NCBI GenBank assembly: GCA_964652195.1
Contig: CAZZBB010000076.1
Coordinates: 1 to 64,000, forward strand
Source of the DNA: MSPOR6 sp964652195
GTDB taxonomy: Bacteria > Poribacteria > WGA-4E > WGA-3G
Direction of reading: 5' to 3'
Length of the DNA stretch: 64,000 nucleotides
Shown: piece after piece, positions 43,093 to 52,222 of the stretch
How the letters are laid out: the number at the start of each line of letters is the position of its first letter
Position numbering within the stretch: position 1 is the first letter of the stretch
The notes under the pieces: model-generated
What the model was told of the DNA's origin: nothing
Databases searched by the model: none
Seen by the model: only the letters and a program-made list of their open reading frames with translations
Made by a program: the position numbers and the translations under genes

Positions 43093-43809
43093 TTGAGCAG
43101 TGAAATGAATAACGATCTTGATGCAAAATTAAAAAAAATCTTGGATAGTCAGACAAACTTAGATACGGAAAATCCTGATGACACAGTAGATACTGTTGGA
43201 GATACCCCAATGGAGGACATGGAATTACATCAGATAAATACACTTACTGAGATTAACCAGTCTTTGACGGTATTACTCGAATTATTTGAAAAACACATAT
43301 CTGGAAATCAGAATCAAGTCCAGATGTTTGATAAAATGTATGCCGAAATGAAGGACTATAAAGAGAGTTTTCTACTTGAAGTACTTCATAAACCGGTTAT
43401 CCATAACTTAATTCAACTCTACGATAGTTTTATATCACTTGAATCTCAACTTACTAACCTTATTGATGAGAATAATGATAACACACTATTAAATGAGTTG
43501 AGGCAATATAGTAGTAATTTACAGAATTTTCGTTTTGAACTTGAAGAAGTTTTATACCGCATGGATGTAACACCCTATCAGAATTCACCAGATACATTGG
43601 ATAGGCAGTTACATAAGACACGGAAAGTTATATCTACAGACGATCCAAATATGGATCAGAAAGTAGCAGAAGTGCATAAAATCGGATTCTATTGGCGTGA
43701 GAAAGTGTTTCGTCCGGAAGATGTAACCATTTATCGTTATATGGCCTCCACAGAAAAATCTGAAAATGGTAATACTAAACATTCTTCAGATAAACAAAGG
43801 GGAGATTAA
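43093..43809 (+). CDS. GrpE-like nucleotide exchange factor
   Basis: A 238-residue divergent GrpE. The long N-terminal half is acidic and helical (a coiled coil from about 45 to 150, EINQSLTVLLELFEKHIS). The C-terminal beta-domain is recognisable by the order RKVISTDDPNMDQKVAEVHK and GFYWREKVFRPEDVTIYR, matching the GrpE signature V..V...GF....VLRPA.V.V. The tail is Ser/Lys/Asn-rich. Start is TTG 43093, eight bases after GAGG. Its stop codon abuts the ATG of the Hsp70 gene with no gap, so a dedicated exchange factor/Hsp70 pair is translationally coupled. It lacks the conserved MxMD-type N-terminal core of housekeeping GrpE and is probably specialised. Confidence 0.75.
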   Translation: MSSEMNNDLDAKLKKILDSQTNLDTENPDDTVDTVGDTPMEDMELHQINTLTEINQSLTVLLELFEKHISGNQNQVQMFDKMYAEMKDYKESFLLEVLHKPVIHNLIQLYDSFISLESQLTNLIDENNDNTLLNELRQYSSNLQNFRFELEEVLYRMDVTPYQNSPDTLDRQLHKTRKVISTDDPNMDQKVAEVHKIGFYWREKVFRPEDVTIYRYMASTEKSENGNTKHSSDKQRGD

Positions 43810-45405
43810 ATGGGTAAAGTTGTCGGAATAGATTTAGGTACGACATTTTCTGCGATAGCACATATAAATGAGCATGGACAACCTGAAATTATCCCCAATT
43901 TGGAGAGTGACCGAATTACACCATCGGTCGTAATGTTTGAAGACAATCTTGTAACCGTTGGAAAAATAGCTAAGCAGAATGCCAGAGCTGTCCCTGAACA
44001 AATTGTTGAGTTTATCAAAAGGGAGATGGGTAAATCAAGAACGAATTTCTTCCGTACATTCGATGAAAAAGACTATTCCCCTGAAGAACTATCTGCGCTC
44101 ATTATGAGGAAACTGAAACAAGATGCTGAGATCTATCTGAATGAAGAGGTGACTGATGCTGTAATCACTGTTCCTGCGTATTTTCACGACGCAGAAAGAG
44201 AAGCTACGCGAAATGCAGGGAAAATTGCTGGTTTTAATGTGCTTCAAGTCCTAAACGAACCGACCGCAGCTGCACTCGCTTATGGAATCGATCAACTTGG
44301 TAATAACCAAAATGTATTTGTATTTGACCTTGGTGGTGGAACATTTGATGTGACAATTATGCAGGTCTCAGAATCTGAAATAAAAATGTTAGCAACAAAT
44401 GGGGACCATCGGTTAGGGGGCAAAGATTGGGACGACAAAATCATTACCTATGTTGCTGAGATGTTTGAGATAGAACATGGAGAGAATCCTCTGGATGATC
44501 TTCATACATATCAAGACCTTCAACTGGATGCAATTGGAGCCAAAGAATCCTTATCTCAACGACAAAGAGCATTAATTGTATGTGGATATAACGGGAAGAC
44601 AACCCGTGTTGAATTACTACGCGAGAAATTTGAAGAACTTACGACAGATCTACTTGAAAGATGTCGAACTTTGTGTGAGTTAGTATTATCAGAGGCAGAA
44701 ATGTCTTGGACAGATATTGACAAGATCTTATTGGTTGGGGGATCGACACGGATGCCTATGGTACAGGAAATGATCCGGTCAATAAGCGGTAAAGAGATTA
44801 ATCCACATGAAGTTAATCCTGATGAGGTCGTCGCATTAGGAGCGGCTATTCAAGGAACTCTTCGTCAAATTACAGACGATACTGTTGAAACACCGGAAAT
44901 GCCTGAAGCTGTTATAGAACGGTTTATTGGACCGGATGGAGTACCAAAAGTCACTGTAACGGACGGTGCTACACATAATCTGGGTCTTGTTGTCCTCAAT
45001 TCACAACGCGATTATATTATCCATGTTATGATCCCAAAAATGACTGCTGTTCCGTGTGAAATTGCTGATCAATTCTTGACTGTTGACGAAAACCAACCAA
45101 CTGTGCTAATTGAGGTAGTGCAAGGACTTGAACAGGATCAACTTAGGGATCAAATACCATTTTTTGATGAATATAAGCTGGGAGAATGCACACTTGAATT
45201 ACCTAACGGATTACCACAAGGATCTCCAATTGAGGTAAACTATAAATATAATTTAGACCAAAATCTCGAGGTAACAGCAAAATCATTGACAGATGACGGT
45301 CCTACAGCAGTTTTTGATATCTTTTCAATAATTGATAGACCTACACTTAATGAAGAAGAAGTTTCCAAAGCACAAACAGATCTGCAAGAACTGACAGTTG
45401 AATAA
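43810..45405 (+). CDS. Hsp70 (DnaK-like) chaperone without C-terminal lid
   Basis: A 531-residue Hsp70. The ATPase domain (1-365) is complete: GIDLGTTFSAIAHINEHG (phosphate 1), NAGKIAGFNVLQVLNEPTAA, VFVFDLGGGTFDVTIM (phosphate 2), LATNGDHRLGGKDWDD and LLVGGSTRMPMVQEMI (adenosine motif). The linker differs from the DnaK DVLLLDV type. A beta-sandwich-like segment (about 395-510) follows, but the helical lid and the EEVD/acidic tail of DnaK (about 640 residues) are absent, as in specialised Hsp70s. It directly follows the GrpE-like gene and precedes nine J-like paralogues, suggesting a complete private chaperone cycle. Confidence 0.93.
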   Translation: MGKVVGIDLGTTFSAIAHINEHGQPEIIPNLESDRITPSVVMFEDNLVTVGKIAKQNARAVPEQIVEFIKREMGKSRTNFFRTFDEKDYSPEELSALIMRKLKQDAEIYLNEEVTDAVITVPAYFHDAEREATRNAGKIAGFNVLQVLNEPTAAALAYGIDQLGNNQNVFVFDLGGGTFDVTIMQVSESEIKMLATNGDHRLGGKDWDDKIITYVAEMFEIEHGENPLDDLHTYQDLQLDAIGAKESLSQRQRALIVCGYNGKTTRVELLREKFEELTTDLLERCRTLCELVLSEAEMSWTDIDKILLVGGSTRMPMVQEMIRSISGKEINPHEVNPDEVVALGAAIQGTLRQITDDTVETPEMPEAVIERFIGPDGVPKVTVTDGATHNLGLVVLNSQRDYIIHVMIPKMTAVPCEIADQFLTVDENQPTVLIEVVQGLEQDQLRDQIPFFDEYKLGECTLELPNGLPQGSPIEVNYKYNLDQNLEVTAKSLTDDGPTAVFDIFSIIDRPTLNEEEVSKAQTDLQELTVE

Positions 45406-45480
45406 ATTCCTACACAAATTTACATTTTCTTAGATAATATCATTAGCATTTCTACCTAAGGTTAACAACAGGATTTACGA

Positions 45481-46875
45481 ATGTCTGATCGAGATGAATT
45501 TATATCCTTTGTAACAGATTTTAAAGTTGTCTCACCTACTATTTCGGACGAACAACGTAAAGGTCTTTTACGGAGAGCTGTACATCAACACGGTCTTACA
45601 GTTGAAGATGCTAATGGAATATTGGATAATACGGGTCTTGTAATTGGTGAACAACAGGTAAATTATTTTGAAGTATTAGGTATACTGCTTGAAGAGACTA
45701 AAAATAAGACCGAATCAGAGATTTCAGATCATGTTGTTTCCATACACAAGAGACTATATAGTAAATCCTTGAATTCAGGGGGTCGTCCACGGCATGATGG
45801 AAGGTCAGAAGAACAGTGGCGAAGATTATTGAATCAAGCTCGTGATGTCCTTATTGATCCCATTAAGAGGCAAGGATATATTGATGAGCTAAATACTTAC
45901 GATAATGAAGATACTTACGATAATGAAGAGTTTCATGATGATATATCAATTAAGCCAACCACTTCTATAAGCAATTTATCATTTAATGTTGATGAAAGGG
46001 TTATACCAGCACACAAAAAAGTTGTATTTACTGTAGTATTTTCACCTGATGGCACATGTGTTGCCAGTGGTAGTGCTGACAAATCAATATGTATCTGGGA
46101 TATTCAGGCTGAAAAGCAGAAACATATTCTTAATGGTCATAATGATACAGTAACATCTGTTAGGTATTCACCAGACGGTAAAACCATAGCAAGCGGGAGT
46201 TTTGACGGAACAGTATGTTTATGGAATGCTAAATCCGGAGAGTTGAAAAAACGATTAACTGGACAAAAAGATAAGATTAGTTCCGTGGCTTATTCACCTG
46301 ATGGAAAAACAATAGCAAGTGGAAGTTATAATGGAACTATTCAATTATACAATGCTGAGACTGGTGAACCAAAAATCCTCCTCAAAGGACATAGAAATTG
46401 GGTTAGTTCAGTTGTATACTCACCTGATGGGAAAACAGTTGCATGTGCAAGTTATGACGGGAAGGTCTATTTGTGGAATACTGAAACAGGCGTAAATATA
46501 CATGTCCTAACAGGTCATAAATTTAGTGTTATCGCAGTAACCTATTCACCTAATTCTGATACAATCATAAGTACAGATCTGCAAGGAACAATTCTTGCCT
46601 GGAATGCAGTTTCTGGCGAACCAAGAATCCTACCTACGGGTTTTATGTCCTGGATTAGTTCAGTAGCATATTCCCCGGATGCAACTATTCTCACTTGTGG
46701 TAGTTTTCATGGATCAATCACTTTATGGAATACAGATACATGGGAGGAATTAAAAACTATTAAGGGGCATACGTCAACTGTAAAAGCACTATCCTACTCT
46801 CCAGATGGAAGGATTCTGGCAAGCTGCGGTGGAGATGGTAATGTACGTCTTTGGAGTTCATCATTATACGAATAA
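45481..46875 (+). CDS. J-like module fused to a seven-bladed WD40 propeller
   Basis: A 464-residue protein: helical module 1-55, J-like module about 58-137 (loop GGRPRHDGRSEEQWR), an acidic linker with an exact short repeat (TYDNED twice, near 141-152), then seven WD40 blades. Blade-closing strands are ICIWDIQAEK, VCLWNAKSGE, IQLYNAETGE, VYLWNTETGV, ILAWNAVSGE, ITLWNTDTWE and VRLWSSSLYE. The propeller blades are very alike and rich in YSPDGKTIASGS, indicating recent blade amplification. It is the first J-like gene after the Hsp70 (75-base gap) and the only one in the array without an FGE-fold domain. Likely role: a scaffold bringing a bound partner to the Hsp70. Confidence 0.85.
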   Translation: MSDRDEFISFVTDFKVVSPTISDEQRKGLLRRAVHQHGLTVEDANGILDNTGLVIGEQQVNYFEVLGILLEETKNKTESEISDHVVSIHKRLYSKSLNSGGRPRHDGRSEEQWRRLLNQARDVLIDPIKRQGYIDELNTYDNEDTYDNEEFHDDISIKPTTSISNLSFNVDERVIPAHKKVVFTVVFSPDGTCVASGSADKSICIWDIQAEKQKHILNGHNDTVTSVRYSPDGKTIASGSFDGTVCLWNAKSGELKKRLTGQKDKISSVAYSPDGKTIASGSYNGTIQLYNAETGEPKILLKGHRNWVSSVVYSPDGKTVACASYDGKVYLWNTETGVNIHVLTGHKFSVIAVTYSPNSDTIISTDLQGTILAWNAVSGEPRILPTGFMSWISSVAYSPDATILTCGSFHGSITLWNTDTWEELKTIKGHTSTVKALSYSPDGRILASCGGDGNVRLWSSSLYE

Positions 46876-46961
46876 TACCTACTCAAGCTGCCGATCATTA
46901 ATGATAGAATACTACAACTGAATTATACAGGTTCATATAGAATTTCAAATTGGTTTAATTA

Positions 46962-48212
46962 ATGTCCAAGCGCGATGAATTCTTTGCTTTTATCAATACT
47001 CTCAAAGATGCATCACCTACGATTACTGACGAACAGCGTAAAGGTTTTCTCAGGCTTGCAGTTGAAAAATATGGTTTAACTGTTGATGAAGCAACATCTA
47101 TATTCAATGCATCGGGTATAATAATTGGTGAAATAGTTGATCTATTTGAAATCTTTGGATTAACTGGCATAGAGATTAAGAGATATAATCAATCTGAAAT
47201 TGTCGATCGCGTTGAGTCAATCCATAGTAAACTATATAGTGAATCTTTAAAGTCCGGGGGTCGTCCGCGTCCAGATGGTAGGTCAGAGGAACAGTGGCGA
47301 AGATTGTTAAATCAAGCACGAGACACACTAACTGACCCGAAAAAACGTCACGAATATCTTGCAACACTTCAATATAAAGAACCATTAACTGAAACAATTT
47401 CAGGAACTACAAGCCTTGAGAATATGTCACTTATTCCTGAAGGTGAGTTTGAAATGGGTAGCAACGATGACGAGACTTTTGATGATGAACATCCGGTTCA
47501 TACCGTTTTTCTAAACGAATTCTATATTGACCAATATCCTGTAACCAATGCACAATACAAGGCATTCCTTGATGCGAATCCACAGTGGAATAAGCATGAA
47601 ATCCCAAAAAAGTATTGTGATGTTGACTATCTTAAGCATTGGCGTAGGAGTAGTTTTCCAAGTGGGGAAGCAGATTATCCTATTGTCAATGTAAGTTGGT
47701 ATGCTGCTATGGCTTATGCTCAATGGCGAGGTAAACGTCTTCCCACTGAAGCTGAATGGGAAAAAGCTGCACGTGGTGGTCTTGCCGGCAAACAATACCC
47801 ATATGGTAATTCATTAGATTCTACTCAAGCGAATTATGACTGGAATGAGGGACATGCCACACCCGTTGCCAAATATCCTTCTAATGGATATGAACTTTAT
47901 GACATGTGTGGCAATGTTTGGGAATGGTGTCTTGATAGATATGAGAAACATTATTATAGAAACTCACCGACTCGTAACCCTATTGCTGGTGATGATACTA
48001 TTGACTGGTTGAATGACAACTTCTTAGATATTAAATCCAATCGTGTATTACGTGGTGGTTCATGGCGGATACCTGCCTCATTAGTGAGAACAGCAAAACG
48101 AAATGCAGAATCTCCCATGTTTTCACTGAATGTGATTGGGTTTCGTTGTGTAATTCAAGCTTTACCGACAGATAATTCTCATTTCCCTCCTACCGTAGGA
48201 TATGCTGCCTAA
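46962..48212 (+). CDS. J-like module fused to FGE-sulfatase-fold domain (copy 2)
   Basis: A 416-residue protein; J-like loop SGGRPRPDGRSEEQWR keeps Pro-Asp of HPD but has Arg for His. The helix-I motif is altered to DLFEIFGLTG instead of NYFEVLGLS. The FGE-fold domain starts near 147 (MSLIPEGEFEMGSNDDE) and runs to about 400 with INQYPVTN-like, VNVSWYAAMAYAQWRGKRLP, TEAEWEKAARGG and MCGNVWEWCLD motifs. Where active FGE has two cysteines it reads RGGSWRIPASLVRTA, without cysteine. No signal peptide, hence cytosolic. Gap to the next gene is only 22 bases. Confidence 0.83.
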   Translation: MSKRDEFFAFINTLKDASPTITDEQRKGFLRLAVEKYGLTVDEATSIFNASGIIIGEIVDLFEIFGLTGIEIKRYNQSEIVDRVESIHSKLYSESLKSGGRPRPDGRSEEQWRRLLNQARDTLTDPKKRHEYLATLQYKEPLTETISGTTSLENMSLIPEGEFEMGSNDDETFDDEHPVHTVFLNEFYIDQYPVTNAQYKAFLDANPQWNKHEIPKKYCDVDYLKHWRRSSFPSGEADYPIVNVSWYAAMAYAQWRGKRLPTEAEWEKAARGGLAGKQYPYGNSLDSTQANYDWNEGHATPVAKYPSNGYELYDMCGNVWEWCLDRYEKHYYRNSPTRNPIAGDDTIDWLNDNFLDIKSNRVLRGGSWRIPASLVRTAKRNAESPMFSLNVIGFRCVIQALPTDNSHFPPTVGYAA

Positions 48213-48234
48213 CCTTCTCTATCGAAATTAGACT

Positions 48235-49620
48235 ATGCTTAAACGTAATGAGTATATAGACTTTATAAATGAATTTAAAACTGTATCTCCAACTATCACA
48301 GATGAACAAAGGATTGGTCTTCTGCGACGAGGTGTTCAACAACATGGTCTATCAATTTCTGAGGCAGAGAACATAATTCTATCATCAGGATTAATTATCG
48401 GTGAACAGATAGATTATTTTCAAATATTAGGATTATCCATAGAAGATATACAGAATCAAAACGAGGACTTAATTACAACAGAAGTTGATACGATACACAG
48501 AAAACTATATAACGCCTCCTTAAAAGCAGGAGGTCGTATACGATCAGATGGTAGGACTGAGGAACAGTGGCGTATCATACTAAATGAAGCACGGGATACT
48601 CTCAAGAATGTTGAAAAACGAAAATCTCATATTGAAATACTACAAACCGATGTTCTACCCCCGATTGAAATCCTATCTGAAGATACTCCTATACAAGAAA
48701 CTGAAACAACACAAGAAACAATTCCAACACAACCGACAGAACAGTCAAGTGTGTTGCCATCAGTAGAAGTTCTTCCTGAAGATGAATCTATTCAAAGAAC
48801 TGATACTCTTGAAGAATCCATTTCATCACAACCCGTAGTAGAAGATGGTATGGCACTCATTCCTGCCGGAGAATTTCAAATGGGGAGTAACGATATTGAG
48901 GCTTACAATGACGAAAAGCCTATACATACTGTATACATAGATACATTCTATATTGATCAATATCCTGTCACGAATGTAGAATATAAAGAGTTTATTGATG
49001 CCAATCCTGAATGGCATAAACCCAAAAAATGGTATGATAATACTGGAAATATTGATGGTATTCACAAGAAATATCATGACGGTGATTACCTAAAGACTTG
49101 GAAAAGAAACAACTTTCCAAAAAATGAAGTTCATCATCCTGTAACTTGGGTGAGTTGGTATGCTGCAATGGCTTACGCACAATGGAAAGGTAAACGACTA
49201 CCAACCGAAGCTGAATGGGAAAAAGCTGCACGAGGTGGTTTGACAGGACAAAAATATCCATGGGGAAATACCATAAGCCTGAATCGTCTAAACTACGATC
49301 TATATATCAGTAATACAACCGAAGTAGGTCAATATCCTGAAAATGGTTATGGTATTTATGATATGGCGGGAAATGTATTTGAATGGTGTATAGATGTATG
49401 GAATGAAAACTACTATATTAATTCTCCATACAATAATCCTGTCGCTGATGGATATTTAGCAGATATTTTAGCTGATTTCACAAGTGTAATGACACCGAGA
49501 GTGGTGCGTGGTGGATCTTCTGTAAGTACTCCGAGAAACACACGGGTTTCATATCGACATAGAAATACACCTAAATTGACATGTTTTAGTATTGGATTCC
49601 GTTGTGTAAGATCTAAATAA
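48235..49620 (+). CDS. J-like module fused to FGE-sulfatase-fold domain (copy 3)
   Basis: A 461-residue protein with J-like loop AGGRIRSDGRTEEQWR and a degenerate end (KNVEKRKSHIE for DP.KR.EYI). Distinctive is a Glu/Thr/Pro/Gln-rich linker (about 140-205) built of two diverged copies of a roughly 28-residue unit, one starting VLPPIEILSEDTPIQ and one starting VLPSVEVLPEDESIQ. The FGE-fold part (MALIPAGEFQMGSND to IGFRCVRSK) has VTWVSWYAAMAYAQWKGKRL and MAGNVFEWCID. The active-site region is RGGSSVSTPRNTRVSYRH, lacking both cysteines. Confidence 0.83.
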   Translation: MLKRNEYIDFINEFKTVSPTITDEQRIGLLRRGVQQHGLSISEAENIILSSGLIIGEQIDYFQILGLSIEDIQNQNEDLITTEVDTIHRKLYNASLKAGGRIRSDGRTEEQWRIILNEARDTLKNVEKRKSHIEILQTDVLPPIEILSEDTPIQETETTQETIPTQPTEQSSVLPSVEVLPEDESIQRTDTLEESISSQPVVEDGMALIPAGEFQMGSNDIEAYNDEKPIHTVYIDTFYIDQYPVTNVEYKEFIDANPEWHKPKKWYDNTGNIDGIHKKYHDGDYLKTWKRNNFPKNEVHHPVTWVSWYAAMAYAQWKGKRLPTEAEWEKAARGGLTGQKYPWGNTISLNRLNYDLYISNTTEVGQYPENGYGIYDMAGNVFEWCIDVWNENYYINSPYNNPVADGYLADILADFTSVMTPRVVRGGSSVSTPRNTRVSYRHRNTPKLTCFSIGFRCVRSK

Positions 49621-49649
49621 CCTACATTTTTTATATAATTATTCTATCT

Positions 49650-50822
49650 ATGGCTGAAAATAAAGAATTCATCGCATTTGTAAATAGATTAAAAACACTA
49701 TCACCAACCATAACCGAAGAGCAGCGTATTGGTCTTCTGCGGCAAGGTGTGCAAGAATATAGCCTCACTACAGATGAAGCGGATAATATTCTGAAAACAT
49801 CAGGATTAATTGTTGGAGAACAAGATAGTTATTTTGATGTCTTAGGAATCTCAATTGAAGAACTAGAAAATCTTAGTGACGCTGATATCCTTGCACATGT
49901 TGAATCTTCCCACGCCAAACTTTACCGAGAATCATTGAATGCAGGGGGTCGTCCAAGAACCGATGGTAGGACAGAAGAAGAGTGGCGGACACTTCTAAAT
50001 CAAGCTCGAGATACATTAATAGATTCTGATATACGACGATTACACTATACAAATTTACAACATGCAGAAACTTCTTTAGATGATGGGATAACACATCAAA
50101 GTTCTGAAAATATGGTGTTAATCCCAGAAGGAGAGTTTCAGAATGAGTATATTGATGCATTCTATATAGACTCATATCCGGTTACGAATCTACAGTACAA
50201 GTTATTCCTGGATGCAAACCGTCAGTGGAAGATTCCTAAACTAATTGATGTTTTTAGGATGGGGAAATTTAGAGATGGAGACTATTTGAAGACTTGGGTA
50301 AGGAACAAATTTCCACCTGGGAAAGAAGATCATCCTGTAACTTGGGTGAGTTGGTATGCAGCAATGGCATACGCTCAATGGTTAGGTAAAAGATTACCCA
50401 CAGAAGCAGAATGGGAAATAGCGGCACGTGGAGGTTTAATAGAGAAAAAATTTCCATGGGGGAATTCGGTTGATCATTCTTTAGCAAATTATAATAAATA
50501 CATAGGTGAGACAACTCCTATTGGTAAATATCCTGCTAACAATTATGATGTATATGATATGGTTGGGAATGTATCTGAGTGGTGTTTAGATGAATGGGAT
50601 AGAGACGTAAATCAATCTTCCTTTCGAATAAATCCAGTTGAAGAAGAGAGTATTGAGGATATAATAGAGAATTATTCCGAATCGAGAAAGAAACGTGTAT
50701 TAAAAGGTAGTTCATGGTATTCTTCCACTAAAGACCTACAGATATCCTACAGATACGGATTAGCACCAAGGAAAACAGTAAGCGTAGTAGGATTTCGCTG
50801 TGTGAAACCAATTAATAAGTAA
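49650..50822 (+). CDS. J-like module fused to shortened FGE-fold domain (copy 4)
   Basis: A 390-residue protein and the closest relative of the next gene: from SLTTDEADNIL through ILAHVES the two are nearly identical. J-like loop AGGRPRTDGRTEEEWR; the usual DP.KR is DSDIRR. In the FGE-fold region LIPEGEFQ runs directly into NEYIDAFYIDSYPVTN, so the strand containing MGSND and the PxHxV segment (about 20 residues) is missing without loss of frame. The active-site region is KGSSWYSSTKDLQISYR, no cysteine. The missing strand may destabilise the fold, so this copy could be on its way to decay. Confidence 0.78.
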   Translation: MAENKEFIAFVNRLKTLSPTITEEQRIGLLRQGVQEYSLTTDEADNILKTSGLIVGEQDSYFDVLGISIEELENLSDADILAHVESSHAKLYRESLNAGGRPRTDGRTEEEWRTLLNQARDTLIDSDIRRLHYTNLQHAETSLDDGITHQSSENMVLIPEGEFQNEYIDAFYIDSYPVTNLQYKLFLDANRQWKIPKLIDVFRMGKFRDGDYLKTWVRNKFPPGKEDHPVTWVSWYAAMAYAQWLGKRLPTEAEWEIAARGGLIEKKFPWGNSVDHSLANYNKYIGETTPIGKYPANNYDVYDMVGNVSEWCLDEWDRDVNQSSFRINPVEEESIEDIIENYSESRKKRVLKGSSWYSSTKDLQISYRYGLAPRKTVSVVGFRCVKPINK

Positions 50823-50864
50823 ACCGAATATTTCTCTTGTTAAAGACCTATTTGAGGATCAAGC

Positions 50865-52157
50865 ATGCGTGAATATGAAGAATTTATCTCTGTCATTAAT
50901 ACACTCAAAGTACTATCAACGATCATCACTGAAGCACAACGTATTGGTCTTTTGCAACAAGGTGTGCAAGAATTTGGTCTCACTACAGATGAAGCGGATA
51001 ATATTCTGAATACATCAGGATTAGTTGTTGGAGAACAAGATAGTTATTTTGATGTCTTAGGAATATCAATTGAAGAACTTGAAAAACTCAGTGAAGCTGA
51101 TATCCTTGCACATGTTGAATCTGTCCACGACAAACTTTACCGAACATCTTTGAATGCAGGGGGTCGTCCGCGGTCTGATGGCAGATCAGAAGTAGAGTGG
51201 CGAAACCTTTTGAATCAAGCAAAAGATACAATAACAGATCCCCTAAAAAGAAGTGAATATATTTCCATTCTACAACAGGTAAAAATACAGGATTTCAGTG
51301 CTGAACCATCACAGGAATTGGATTCATCCGATGCAAACACAAATAGACCTCATGCCTTAAGTAATACATTTGTACCAGATGGTATTGATGTGCCTGATGA
51401 CATGGTATATATACCAGCAGGTGAATTTCAAATGGGGAGTGAACATGCAGATGCTGAGGAGGATGAACAGCCTATTCACACAGTTTTTGTTAATGCATTT
51501 CTTATGGATAAAAATCCTGTGACAAATAGAGAATTTAGAGAATTTCTACATACTAATCCTGAGTGGCAGAAACCTGATCATCTTAATTATCATATCATTT
51601 CGAATTTTCATGATGGTTCATATTTGAAGGATTGGCAGATGAATATGTATCCACCTGGAAAACGTGATCATCCAGTGACGCAGGTGAGTTGGTTTGCTGC
51701 GATGGCGTATGCCAGATCAGTAGGTAAGCGTCTGCCGACTGAAGCAGAATGGGAAAGAGCAGCACGCGGCGGCTTGGATGGTAAACACTATTCTTGGAGT
51801 AATGTTGAAGATTTCGTTAATGCAGATGAGTATTTAAATGCTGAAGATACTTTACCAATCGGTCTTACACCTGCCAATAACTATGGACTTTATGATATGT
51901 GTGGCAATGTATGGGAATGGTGTCTTGATGCATATAATGAGGATTTCTATAACGAGGCACCATAGAATAACCCATTTTATGGACCTAATAGCAAAGAATG
52001 GGTAGTAGAAAACTTTAGCCGTATAACAATCGAACGTGTATTACGCGGTGGTCCTTGGGGTTTTGATGCTTTAGGGGCACGAGTTTCACAACGACTCAGT
52101 AGTGCCCCAACCGATACTTTACCAACTTACAGTTTTCGTTGTATAAAGTATATTTGA
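50865..52157 (+). pseudogene. J-like/FGE-fold gene interrupted by an amber codon (copy 5)
   Basis: Translation from ATG 50865 yields 366 residues to a TAG at 51963-51965, in the middle of the FGE fold. In the same frame the homology resumes at once (NNPFYGPNSKEWVVENFSRI, then ERVLRGGPWGFDALGARVSQ) and ends at a natural TGA at 52155-52157. The paralogues have an ordinary residue followed by NP at this position. A single substitution to TAG is the simplest explanation. Many genes in the window end in TAG, so general amber read-through is unlikely. The J-like part (loop AGGRPRSDGRSEVEWR) is intact, so a truncated but J-like-competent product could still be made. Confidence 0.85.
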
Positions 52158-52222
52158 TGGGAATGGTCTTATCAATTGAATTATTTCATAGAATACTGAA
52201 AATATAAATCGACTTATTAAAA

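Noticed and set aside
50865..52157. Amber recoding (TAG as sense codon)
   Set aside because: Several clearly complete genes in the window (for example those ending at 4746, 5628 and 10347) use TAG as their stop, so general recoding is unlikely.
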